The translations under genes and the position numbers were made by a program. From contig VXMI01000047.1 in the NCBI GenBank assembly GCA_009841165.1, positions 1 to 64,000 of the forward strand: 64,000 nucleotides of DNA, given 5' to 3'. Numbering within the stretch: position 1 is the first letter of the stretch; the number at the start of each line of letters is the position of its first letter. The notes beneath the pieces are model-generated. The model was not told where the DNA came from and ran no database searches. It was given only the letters and a program-made list of their open reading frames with translations. Origin of the DNA: Gemmatimonadota bacterium. GTDB lineage: Bacteria > Gemmatimonadota > Gemmatimonadetes > Longimicrobiales > Gaopeijiaceae. Positions 1 to 7,674 of this stretch are shown here, piece by piece.

Positions 1-2
1 AC

Positions 3-611
3 TCCGTCACCCGGGAGATCCAGCACCGTCCGGGGCGGGCGGGCGCCGTGGGCCTCGCGGGTGGCTTTCTCCTGCTGCCGGTCTTCGTCATCGGGGCCGT
101 GGTACTGACCGTTTCGCTGATCGGGATACCGCTGCTCCTTGTATGGCTGCCCCTCTTCCCGCTGGCGGTCGCCGTGGCGGCGTTCGCGGGATACGTCGGT
201 GTGAGCCATCATGTCGGCCGCTGGGTTCTGGACCAGAACTGGTCCTGGCTGGATCGAGTGGATCGCAACCGCGATGCACACGTCCTTCTCACCGGGCTGG
301 GGGCGCTCATGCTGCCCTTCGCAGCCGGAAGCGCACTGGGCGCGCTGCCCCTGATCGGCTGGGCCGGCGGGTTGATCGAGGTGCTGGGAACCATTGCCGG
401 TGTGGCGGCGCTGTTCGTCGGATTCGGCGCGGTTGTCATCACGCGCGGCGGCAGGTATGCGACGAGCTGGCCCGGAAGCCTGGACGACGAACTGGAGACC
501 GCCGCCGAGTGGTCAACAGTGGACGATCTGGACGACTCGCACGGTGTCCATGATGTGGACGACCCGCCGAGCGCAGACGACACCGATGACACGCCGGGAG
601 AGGAACAATGA
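3..611 (+). CDS. Membrane protein, 5' end cut by window edge
   Basis: The frame is open to the left edge (first full codon at 3), so the start is probably outside the window; GTG at 48 is only an internal candidate. The visible part has two or three hydrophobic stretches near its start, a soluble piece (HVGRWVLDQNW), a second hydrophobic pair around positions 290-450, and an acidic Asp-rich tail. A soluble or beta-helical N-terminal half followed by such a membrane half occurs in some bactofilin-like membrane proteins, but that half is not visible here, so this is only a suggestion. The stop overlaps the next start by 4 bp (ATGA at 608-611), which implies translational coupling with the toast-rack-like gene and a shared envelope role. 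Confidence 0.6.
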   Translation, partial: SVTREIQHRPGRAGAVGLAGGFLLLPVFVIGAVVLTVSLIGIPLLLVWLPLFPLAVAVAAFAGYVGVSHHVGRWVLDQNWSWLDRVDRNRDAHVLLTGLGALMLPFAAGSALGALPLIGWAGGLIEVLGTIAGVAALFVGFGAVVITRGGRYATSWPGSLDDELETAAEWSTVDDLDDSHGVHDVDDPPSADDTDDTPGEEQ

Positions 612-1438
612 TCCGCCTGCTCGCAGCGATGCTGCTGCTTTCGGGGACCGCCCAACTCAATGCAGTTCAGCAGAAGACCACGACCTGGTCACGACAGGTG
701 ACCGACGAGGAGCGCCTGGAGGTCGACGTGGGTTACGGAGCCGGCGAACTGATGATCGAACGCGGCGAATCCGATCTTCTCTACCGGGCCGTCTTCAACC
801 ACGATGAAGCCGTCGCCACCCCCAGACACAGCTATCGGAACGGCCGTCTGGACATCGGCATCAGGGTGGCAGACCGCGGCCGCTTCGGTTCGCGCCGGTC
901 GGTCGATTCCTCGCTCGACCTGTGGCTGCCCGGCGGCGTTCCCGTGGACCTCCATCTCGACGTCGGCGCGGCCGAGGCCGACGTGGACCTCTCTGGGATA
1001 CCCCTGCGCGGTTTCGACTACAACACGGGTGCGTCGAAATCCGAAGTCCGGATCCGCGAGCCCAATCCCGAGCGAATGGAATCGGCCTCGATAAACGCCG
1101 GGGCCGCGGACCTCGCCATCCGGGGGATGGGGAACCTGAGAGCGGACCGTGTCACCATCAAGGCGGGGGTGGGTTCCGTCACGCTGGGGCTTGAAGGCGA
1201 CTGGCCCGAGGACGCCCGGGTCTCCGTCGAGATGGGCGTGGGCGGGCTCGAAGTGCGGATTCCCGCCGATCTGGGAGTACGCATCCATCGGGAGAGTTTT
1301 CTCGCTTCCATCGACGCCGACGGATTCGAGCGGAGCGGGAGGACCTACCTTTCGCGGAACTGGGAAGACGCCGGGCGCAGGATCGACCTGGAGATCACCG
1401 CGGCGCTGGGCGACATCGATGTAGTCTGGGTCCCCTGA
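608..1438 (+). CDS. Exported toast-rack / LiaF-like beta protein
   Basis: 276 residues with a cleavable-looking signal peptide (MIRLLAAMLLLSGTAQLNA). The rest is a repetitive beta-rich protein with alternating short strands (DVGYGAGELMIERG, VDLHLDVGAAEADVDLSG, INAGAADLAIRG). It closes with IDADGFERSGRTYLS and an ALGDIDVVW end, typical of the toast_rack N-domain / LiaF-like (DUF2154 or DUF4097-type) proteins. These are envelope-stress-linked beta proteins in Gram-positives; their function in Gram-negative phyla is not settled. It starts inside the stop of the upstream membrane protein gene, so the two are probably co-translated. Export is supported by the signal peptide. No enzymatic motif is visible. 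Confidence 0.65.
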   Translation: MIRLLAAMLLLSGTAQLNAVQQKTTTWSRQVTDEERLEVDVGYGAGELMIERGESDLLYRAVFNHDEAVATPRHSYRNGRLDIGIRVADRGRFGSRRSVDSSLDLWLPGGVPVDLHLDVGAAEADVDLSGIPLRGFDYNTGASKSEVRIREPNPERMESASINAGAADLAIRGMGNLRADRVTIKAGVGSVTLGLEGDWPEDARVSVEMGVGGLEVRIPADLGVRIHRESFLASIDADGFERSGRTYLSRNWEDAGRRIDLEITAALGDIDVVWVP

Positions 1439-1560
1439 CAATGCATCGGGCGTTTCTCGAGGGTGTTATACTTGAAATCCGGCAGGGAGCGGTAGGGGCC
1501 CTGCGAGCCGGGGCGGGCGGTCCGCTTCCGGATGATGAGGCCGGCTTCTCTGGAGGACGC

Positions 1561-1797
1561 ATGATCGGGACCCTGTTGACATTCCTGGCGATGGGAATCG
1601 TCAGCATCGTCGTGGTGTGGATCGTGCTGTCCGTCGTCGGGGCGCTGCTGGGTCTCACGCTCGGAATCGCCGGCTTCCTGCTCTTCAAGGTCGCGCCGGT
1701 CATGCTGGTCGGCTGGGTCGTGCTCAAGCTGCTGGCGAGGGTGCGCGGCCGCGGCGCTCTGTCGGCTGCCGACCGAAAGTGGCTCGAGGAGGGTTGA
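1561..1797 (+). CDS. Small two-TM membrane protein
   Basis: 78 residues. I place the start at the ATG at 1561 because a good Shine-Dalgarno (GGAGG at about 1552-1556) sits just upstream; a longer frame from 1441 adds charged residues with no ribosome site. The protein is almost entirely two long hydrophobic helices (residues about 3-30 and 33-58), then a basic, then acidic tail ending KWLEEG. I do not recognise a family. It follows the toast-rack-like gene by about 120 bp on the same strand and may belong to the same envelope group. Confidence 0.55.
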   Translation: MIGTLLTFLAMGIVSIVVVWIVLSVVGALLGLTLGIAGFLLFKVAPVMLVGWVVLKLLARVRGRGALSAADRKWLEEG

Positions 1798-1830
1798 TCG
1801 AGGGACGGCGCCACGCCTTGCGTTGACGCC

Positions 1831-1844
1831 AGCGTGCCCACGCT
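1831..1844. terminator. Short inverted repeat in convergent gap
   Basis: AGCGTG-CC-CACGCT forms a 6-bp perfect stem in the 53-bp gap between the stops of the + strand small membrane protein and the - strand Mrp gene. There is no T-tract on either side, so termination activity is only a guess from position and symmetry. Confidence 0.25.
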
Positions 1845-1850
1845 CCCGAT

Positions 1851-3062
1851 CTAGACGCGGGCCGGCAGTTTCTTCAGGTCGGCCAGGAAGCGTCCGCCGA
1901 TTTCGGCCAGGGAAATGCCCGCCGGGGAGCCAGGCGCAGCCAGGACCGTGGGCTGCCCCGCGTCGCCCGCCCTGCGCACTTCGATGTCGAGAGGGATCCG
2001 GCCCAGGAACGGGACAGACAGTTCGCGGGCGAGGTCTTCCCCGCCGCCCCGTCCGAAGAGGTCGATGATTTCGCTGGATCCCGGCACCTGGAAGCCGCAC
2101 ATGTTCTCGACGATGCCGAGGATCCGGGTGTTGACCCGCTCGAACATCTTGACGCCGCGGCGGACGTCGCCGGTGGCCACCTTCTGGGGAGTGGTGACCA
2201 TCAGCGCCCCGTCCAGATCCACGGTCTGCACGAGCGACAACTGTGCGTCACCCGTACCCGGGGGCATGTCGACGACCATGAGGTCCAGGCGTCCCCACGA
2301 CACCTGCTCCATGAACTGCTTGAGGATGCCTGCGATCAGCGGACCCCGCATGATCGCGGGCTGTTCGCGCTCCAGAAGGAACCCGAGGCTCATCAGGCGA
2401 ACGCCGTGAGCCTCCAGGGGGACGATCATCTCCGAGCCCTTGGCTCCGGTCACCGAGGGACGGCGCCCCTCTCCGAACATGGTGGGGATGTTGGGACCGT
2501 AGATGTCCGCGTCCAGCAGACCGGTGGCCAGGCCCTGCGACGCGGCGTACGCGGCGAGGTTGGTCGCGACCATCGACTTGCCGACGCCGCCCTTGCCCGA
2601 GCTCACCGCGACCACCCGTCTGACGCCCGCGAGTATGCCGGGGCGGGGCGTGGGCGCGGGTACGGAACCGGGCTGGAGCCCGCGTGACGGCGCAGGGGTC
2701 GCAGCGGGCCCGCGTCCTGGCCTGGGCGAGGGACGCGCACCGGCGGGGGGTGCGGGCCCGGCAGTGCCCGCCGATGACCCGGCCGAAGGAGCACTCTGTG
2801 GGAGCTGTACGTTCACCTTCACCGTGCTGACGCCCTCGACGGCCCGGGCCGCCGCGCGCGCCTGGCGGACGAGGGTGCCCGGATCGCCCCTCTGCAGCGC
2901 GAACACGAAGGTCGCGTTGCCGAAGCTGTCCACTGCCACGTCGCTCACCTGACCTCCGGCGACCACATCCTTGCCCGTGACGGGATTCACTACCGCGGCC
3001 AGCGCGCGCGTCAGGGTCTGGACGGTTCCGTCCCGGGATGCCTGCGGTTCAGCTTGCGTCAA
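1851..3062 (-). CDS. apbC: Mrp/NBP35-family P-loop ATPase, Fe-S carrier type
   Basis: 403 residues. Residues about 12-87 form a DUF59/MIP18-like domain (LAAVVNPVTGKDVV). A Pro/Ala-rich linker (about 88-145) follows, then the ATPase with the deviant Walker A SGKGGVGKS (155-163), the MRGPLIAG region and VVDMPPGTGDAQL. This is the family of ApbC/Mrp scaffolds thought to carry and deliver 4Fe-4S clusters. The usual C-terminal CxxC after GIVENM is missing: the sequence reads GIVENMCGFQVPGSSEI with one Cys, so cluster binding by the standard dimer-bridging site is doubtful. The start is a TTG at 3060-3062 preceded by an AGGTGG-like site. Transcribed away from the P5C dehydrogenase gene; no partner gene is adjacent. 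Confidence 0.88.
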   Translation of the reverse strand: MTQAEPQASRDGTVQTLTRALAAVVNPVTGKDVVAGGQVSDVAVDSFGNATFVFALQRGDPGTLVRQARAAARAVEGVSTVKVNVQLPQSAPSAGSSAGTAGPAPPAGARPSPRPGRGPAATPAPSRGLQPGSVPAPTPRPGILAGVRRVVAVSSGKGGVGKSMVATNLAAYAASQGLATGLLDADIYGPNIPTMFGEGRRPSVTGAKGSEMIVPLEAHGVRLMSLGFLLEREQPAIMRGPLIAGILKQFMEQVSWGRLDLMVVDMPPGTGDAQLSLVQTVDLDGALMVTTPQKVATGDVRRGVKMFERVNTRILGIVENMCGFQVPGSSEIIDLFGRGGGEDLARELSVPFLGRIPLDIEVRRAGDAGQPTVLAAPGSPAGISLAEIGGRFLADLKKLPARV

Positions 3063-3372
3063 CGGTCACCACCTGGGGGAGGGCGGCCCGCAGCCGCCTT
3101 CGATCCCTTTTCAACGTGAACATGGAGATGGGACAGCTTCGCGTGTCCCCATCAACCGCACCTCGACCCTTCCCTGCTCCCTCGTCCGGCAGGCAGCGTC
3201 CTGTCGACCAGCCCCGGAAGGGGCCGTGATGCGCCCGGAAGCTACCGCGAGGATTTCCGGAACGTCAACGGGTTGCGAACGCCGCTCCGGCTGGTGAGAT
3301 TGCCTTCGAATCCGGGTCCGAAACCCCCAGGGCTTCGAGTGCTCCCGCCAACCACAACCCGGGATAGAAGAC
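3063..3372. other. 310-bp divergent intergenic region
   Basis: Separates the Mrp ATPase (-) from the P5C dehydrogenase (+), so it should hold both promoters. No convincing -35/-10 pair could be picked by eye. It contains a small GC hairpin, GCCCC-GGAA-GGGGC (3211-3224), with a GNRA-type loop. No ORF with plausible codon use was found. Confidence 0.5.
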
Positions 3373-5001
3373 ATGTCCGGAACGATTCGTGTTCCCCCGC
3401 CCGTCAACGAACCCATCTTCCCGTACACGCCGTGCTCGCCGGAGCGTGCCGAACTGAAGGCCGCCCTGAACGAGATGAGCAGCCAGGAGGTGGATATCCC
3501 CGTCATCATCGGAGGCCGGGAAATCCGCACCGGGAAGACCCACGAGATTCACGCCCCCCACGACCACGGACTCCGACTGGGCCTCTGGCACGAGGGAGGC
3601 GCTGCCGAGGCGCGACAGGCGATCGCCGATACGCTCGAGGCGCAGAGGGAGTGGGCATCATGGCCCTGGGAGGACCGCGCGGCCGTGTTTCTGCGCGCGG
3701 CCGAGTTGCTCTCCACGACGTGGCGGGCACGGCTGAACGCAGCCACCATGCTCGGGCAGAGCAAGAATGCATTCCAGTCCGAGATCGACGCCGCTTGCGA
3801 GATCATCGACTTCTTCCGCTTCGGCGCACACTTCGCCGAGCGCGTCTTCAGCCAGCAGCCCCATTCGGAGAAGGGAGTCTGGAACCGCACCGACTACCGG
3901 CCGCTCGAGGGGTTCGTCTATGCGGTGAGCCCCTTCAACTTCACCGCCATCGGAGCCAACCTCGCCGGAATCCCGGCCATGGTCGGGTGCGCAGTGCTGT
4001 GGAAGCCTTCCAAGCACGCCGTCCTCTCGGGCTATCACACCTACAGGCTCCTGGAAGAAGCGGGCCTGCCCCCGGGGGTCATCAACTTCGTGCCGGGCAA
4101 TCCGGTGGAGATCACGGCCGCCGCGCTGGAGCACCGGGATTTCGCGGGGTTGCACTTCACCGGATCCACCGAGGTTTTCCAGTCGCTCTGGACCACGGTC
4201 GGGCGCAACATCGCATCGTACCGCACCTATCCCCGCCTTGTGGGCGAGACGGGGGGCAAGGACTTCATCCTCGCGCATCCGTCCGGGGATGCGGACGCCG
4301 TGCGCACGGCCATCGTGCGTGGTGCCTTCGAATACCAGGGGCAAAAGTGCTCGGCGGCTTCCCGGGCCTACGTCCCCGCGTCGATGTGGAAGGGGATGAA
4401 GGACCAGCTCGTCGCCGAGACGGACGGCCTCTCGATGGGCGATCCCGCGGACTTTCGCAACTTCGTCAACGCCGTGATCGACCGCGGGGCGTTCGATTCG
4501 ATCACCGGGTACATCCGGCGTGCGAAAGCCGGCGCCGACGCCGAGGTGATCGCGGGGGGGCGGTATTCGGACGCGGACGGGTTCTTCATCCGTCCGACGA
4601 TCGTCCACGCGAAGCGGCCGGATCACGAGACGATGTGCGACGAGATCTTCGGGCCGGTCATGTCGATCCACGTGTACCCGGACAGTGCCTGGTCGGAGAC
4701 GCTGGACATCGTGGACTCGACATCGCCGTATGCACTGACCGGGGCGGTGTTCGCGCGGGACCGCGCGGCCGTGCGCGAGGCGATGGGCCGGCTGCGCCAT
4801 GCCGCGGGCAACTTCTACATCAACGACAAGCCGACCGGCGCGGTGGTGGGCCAGCAGCCCTTCGGAGGCGGCAGGGCATCCGGAACCAACGACAAGGCCG
4901 GGTCCGCGGCCAACATCGCCAGGTGGCTGTCGCCGCGGAGCATCAAGGAGAACCTGGTGCCTCCGACGAGCTACGAATACCCGTTCATGGCAGAGGAGTA
5001 G
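3373..5001 (+). CDS. pruA: L-glutamate gamma-semialdehyde (P5C) dehydrogenase
   Basis: 542 residues, the length of the monofunctional ALDH4A1/RocA-like enzymes. It oxidises glutamate-5-semialdehyde to glutamate with NAD+, the last step of proline (and arginine) breakdown. Key motifs: SPFNFTAIG (185-193), WKPSKHAVLSG (210-220), the HFTGST Rossmann turn (261-266), catalytic GETGGKD (Glu292) and YQGQKCSAASR (Cys326), then EIFGPV. The N-terminal segment (NEPIFPYTPCSPER) matches the family's extended N-terminus, supporting the ATG at 3373. No proline dehydrogenase gene is next to it. Its stop overlaps the convergent PLP-enzyme gene by 17 bp. Confidence 0.93.
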   Translation: MSGTIRVPPPVNEPIFPYTPCSPERAELKAALNEMSSQEVDIPVIIGGREIRTGKTHEIHAPHDHGLRLGLWHEGGAAEARQAIADTLEAQREWASWPWEDRAAVFLRAAELLSTTWRARLNAATMLGQSKNAFQSEIDAACEIIDFFRFGAHFAERVFSQQPHSEKGVWNRTDYRPLEGFVYAVSPFNFTAIGANLAGIPAMVGCAVLWKPSKHAVLSGYHTYRLLEEAGLPPGVINFVPGNPVEITAAALEHRDFAGLHFTGSTEVFQSLWTTVGRNIASYRTYPRLVGETGGKDFILAHPSGDADAVRTAIVRGAFEYQGQKCSAASRAYVPASMWKGMKDQLVAETDGLSMGDPADFRNFVNAVIDRGAFDSITGYIRRAKAGADAEVIAGGRYSDADGFFIRPTIVHAKRPDHETMCDEIFGPVMSIHVYPDSAWSETLDIVDSTSPYALTGAVFARDRAAVREAMGRLRHAAGNFYINDKPTGAVVGQQPFGGGRASGTNDKAGSAANIARWLSPRSIKENLVPPTSYEYPFMAEE

Positions 5002-6184
5002 CCAACGGCAAGGCGGCGGCGACCGCCGCGCTGAAGTCGGCCTTGAGATCCTCCAGGTCCTCGAGTCCGACCGAGATGCGCACGAATCCGTCGGGGATTC
5101 CGAGCGCGTGCCGCTCGGCGCTGCTCAGGTCCACGTGCGAGGTGTGACGCGGCTGTGAAACCAGCGTCTCCACGCCGCCCAGCGACGGCGCCGGCGCGGC
5201 GAGCCGCAGATGCGAGCAGAAGCGGTCGGCGGCCTCGCCCCCTCCCTCCAGCACGATCGACACCATGCCGCCGTACCCGTTCAGCAGACGCGCTGCGCAC
5301 TCGTGGTCCGGGTGGGCGGGGAGGCCCGGGTGGATGACCTGGCGAACGCCTTCGATCCCTGAGAACCAGCGGGCGAGGGCCAGGGCGGTGCGGTTGTGGC
5401 GCTCCATGCGGACCGGCAGCGTGCGGATGCCGCGCTCCAGCAGCCAGGCGGCCTGCGGATCGATGGACCCGCCGTAGAGTTTCATCATCTTGGCGACACG
5501 GGCGATGAGGGCGGCGCTGCCCGCGACGACCCCCGCGATCAGGTCGGAATGGCCGCCCAGGTACTTGGTGGCCGAGTGGATCACCGCGTCGACGCCGTGT
5601 TCGGCCGCGCGGATGTTGATCGGCGTGGCGAAGGTCATGTCGGCGGCCAGGAGCGCGCCGCCCGAGCGCGCCGCCCTGCGGGCCGGGCCGACGGGAAAGA
5701 CACGCAGGGTCGGGTTGGTGGGCAGTTCGATGAGCACCACCCGGGTTCGCGGCGTGAGAGCCGCCTGCCATGCCGAGGCGTCGTGGGGGTCTACGAAGGT
5801 GGTGGTGATGTCGCGGCGGGGCAGTTCATCGGTGAGAAGCGCGTGGGTGGCGCCGTAGAGGTGCCTGCTGGCCACGATGTGGTCACCGGACCCCGCGCCG
5901 GCCAGCAGCGTCATCGAGATCGCGGCCATGCCGCTCGCCAGGGCCAGGGCGTCCTCGGTGCCTTCGAGCGCGGCGATCTTGCCTGCCACGGCCCGCTGGT
6001 TGGGGTTGTTGCCGTAGCGGCTGTAGAGCAGGTCGATGCCGTCACCCGGCCCCGACCAATGGAATGTCGAGCTCCGTACGATGGGGTTGACCACGGGCTC
6101 GCCGGGCCGGGGGGCGGGTTGTCCCGCGTGGACCGCGTCGGTGGCGGTGCCCGGGCGCTCGTGCTTTGGTCCGTCGAAGGTCAT
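4985..6184 (-). CDS. Cys/Met metabolism PLP enzyme (cystathionine synthase/lyase family)
   Basis: 399 residues. The start is the ATG at 6182-6184, with GGAG nine bases upstream; a longer frame exists but adds an Arg/Pro-rich non-protein-like stretch. Family marks: YSRYGNNPNQ (tetramer/phosphate loop), LASGMAAI, the Asp of ADMTFATP (182) that holds the pyridine nitrogen, and the Schiff-base Lys in HSATKYLGGHSD (207). SQPRHTSH near the end is typical too. Members are cystathionine gamma-synthase, gamma- or beta-lyase, O-acetylhomoserine sulfhydrylase and methionine gamma-lyase; motifs alone do not decide which. Last gene of the lepA run, 20 bp after the STAS-like gene. Confidence 0.88.
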   Translation of the reverse strand: MTFDGPKHERPGTATDAVHAGQPAPRPGEPVVNPIVRSSTFHWSGPGDGIDLLYSRYGNNPNQRAVAGKIAALEGTEDALALASGMAAISMTLLAGAGSGDHIVASRHLYGATHALLTDELPRRDITTTFVDPHDASAWQAALTPRTRVVLIELPTNPTLRVFPVGPARRAARSGGALLAADMTFATPINIRAAEHGVDAVIHSATKYLGGHSDLIAGVVAGSAALIARVAKMMKLYGGSIDPQAAWLLERGIRTLPVRMERHNRTALALARWFSGIEGVRQVIHPGLPAHPDHECAARLLNGYGGMVSIVLEGGGEAADRFCSHLRLAAPAPSLGGVETLVSQPRHTSHVDLSSAERHALGIPDGFVRISVGLEDLEDLKADFSAAVAAALPLATPLP

Positions 6185-6204
6185 GTGCGTTTCTCCGTGG
6201 TGCT

Positions 6205-6792
6205 TCAGGTGTGTGCGCGGTGCGACGCCACCGCACTCAGAGCCAGGCTGGTGCCGTTCAGGCCGCGGAAGACGAGGCGCCGCTCGGCGAGCCTGGCGAG
6301 CACCGCATCGCCTCGGTCTCCCAGCACCGGGGCGAGGCCGCCGGGTGCGATCCGGCGCCGTCGCTCCAGGGTGCGCCACGCAACGCCCTCGTCTTCGGAT
6401 GCCGTGCCGAGAAGGTGGCAGCATCCGTCGCCAAGGTCGCAGACGGCTGCCAGGTCGTGCCTTCCCAGGACGGCGTCGACCGTGTGACGATGAGCGTCTC
6501 CGGCGGCGCGAAAGAGAAAGAAGGCGTCGAGCGGTCGATCGGGCGTCTGGTATTTGACGAGAAGTCGAGCGACGACTTCATCGGCGCAACTGAAGTCGAG
6601 CACGGGCACCCGTGTAAGGTCTATCAGCGAGACGAAGGGCGCCCCCCCCGCTCCCTTCAGGCACCTCTCGATGGCGTCGCGAACCGCACGGCCCGTAGGA
6701 CGCGTGACGAGGTTGGGCCGCAGGGGCGCGAGGGTATCTCGCAGGAGCCTGCGCACGTCGATCCTGACGGCCTGGGGCCCAGGGGTGTTCAC
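6205..6792 (-). CDS. STAS-like (DUF4325-type) protein
   Basis: 195 residues from a GTG whose first bases overlap the stop of the upstream HATPase gene (GTGA, 6789-6792), a clear coupling signal. The centre reads FVSLIDLTRVPVLDFSCADE, the strand-loop-helix of an anti-sigma-antagonist (STAS) fold, and resembles the DUF4325 proteins that lie beside histidine-kinase-like ATPases. The segment after residue about 90 (LFRAAGDAHRH, RRIAPGGLAPVLGDRGDAVL) is not recognised. Inference: it is the binding partner or substrate of the neighbouring ATPase in a partner-switching pair. There is no DNA-binding domain or sigma factor in the run, so the output is unknown. Confidence 0.7.
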   Translation of the reverse strand: MNTPGPQAVRIDVRRLLRDTLAPLRPNLVTRPTGRAVRDAIERCLKGAGGAPFVSLIDLTRVPVLDFSCADEVVARLLVKYQTPDRPLDAFFLFRAAGDAHRHTVDAVLGRHDLAAVCDLGDGCCHLLGTASEDEGVAWRTLERRRRIAPGGLAPVLGDRGDAVLARLAERRLVFRGLNGTSLALSAVASHRAHT

Positions 6793-7673
6793 CCGATCCT
6801 CTCGGGCAGAATGATGTTGATCTGGGCGCCGGGGAAGACGCGCAAGCCCTCTTCGATCGGTGGCTTGCTGCTCCATCCGGGCGTATCTGCAATGCGCGCC
6901 GTTCCGCTGCGGATCGACATGAGTCCGTCCCAGCGGGCCACCTGCTTGCGGATCTGCTGAATGCCCTGTCCCCTGCCGGTGTCGGGAAAGCGGGTGAGAC
7001 CCAGGAGAAACGCGGCCTCCAGCGCAGCGACGTCCCCCCAGCGCTCGCCGAACCGGGCCGCATGTTCGTCTTCGAGCGACGCACAGAAACCGCGGCCGAT
7101 GTCGGCGACGGCGATCACGGCCACCTGGCGGCCCAGACGCCGCTTCCAGTTGTAGGCCTGGGCCGCGACCCACCCCGGCCCTTCGGCGTGCTCGATGATG
7201 TTCTGGCAAACCTCCGAGAGGATAACCGAAAACTGGACGACAGCCGACGCAGGATACTTGAGCGTGTTCGAGAGGATGGCGCCCGCGCGTGCCTGGACCC
7301 GCTCCACCACCTCGTGCACATCGGAGTTTCTCGTGACCGGGGTGACTTCGAGCAGCACGTCGGAAGGCCCCGGACGACGACGCCACCTGGAGCCCGTGCC
7401 GAACTCGAATACCCGCCGAGCGGCCTCGGAGAAACCCATGCGGTCCAGGTAGCCGGTGACTTCCGGCTGGTCGGGGAGCGAAATGCGGGGCGCCGATCCG
7501 GCTTTCGCGGCAACCTGTCCCGCAGCCAGCAGGCAGAGCATGCCATTGGGGTCGATCCACCGGAGTCTGCGAGCATCGAAGAGCACTGGCCCGGCAGTGG
7601 CCGGATCCAGCTGGTCGTAGAGCGACTCGATGTTGCGATAGTCGAGCGAGCGTGGGATCTCGATGACCCGCAT
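6789..7673 (-). CDS. STAS + HATPase_c protein (anti-sigma-factor-kinase-like)
   Basis: 294 residues from the ATG at 7671-7673; a longer frame upstream is Pro/Arg-rich and overlaps the kinase gene, so is rejected. Residues about 1-85 look like a STAS domain (VLFDARRLRWIDPNG). Residues about 115-290 are a GHKL ATPase: N box EVCQNIIEHA (154-163), G1 box VADIGRGF (from about 189), G2 box GRGQGIQQI, and a final strand INIILPERIG. There is no phospho-acceptor His and no sensor or membrane segment, so it resembles SpoIIAB/RsbW serine kinases more than sensor kinases. It starts one base after the stop of the PfkB kinase gene and overlaps the STAS-like gene by 4 bp. Confidence 0.8.
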   Translation of the reverse strand: MRVIEIPRSLDYRNIESLYDQLDPATAGPVLFDARRLRWIDPNGMLCLLAAGQVAAKAGSAPRISLPDQPEVTGYLDRMGFSEAARRVFEFGTGSRWRRRPGPSDVLLEVTPVTRNSDVHEVVERVQARAGAILSNTLKYPASAVVQFSVILSEVCQNIIEHAEGPGWVAAQAYNWKRRLGRQVAVIAVADIGRGFCASLEDEHAARFGERWGDVAALEAAFLLGLTRFPDTGRGQGIQQIRKQVARWDGLMSIRSGTARIADTPGWSSKPPIEEGLRVFPGAQINIILPERIG

Positions 7674-7674
7674 C

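Noticed and set aside
6205-7560. 451-codon reading of the STAS-like gene
   Set aside because: The N-terminal two thirds overlap the HATPase gene out of frame and are Arg/Gly/Pro-rich; the GTG at 6792 with a GTGA overlap explains the data better.
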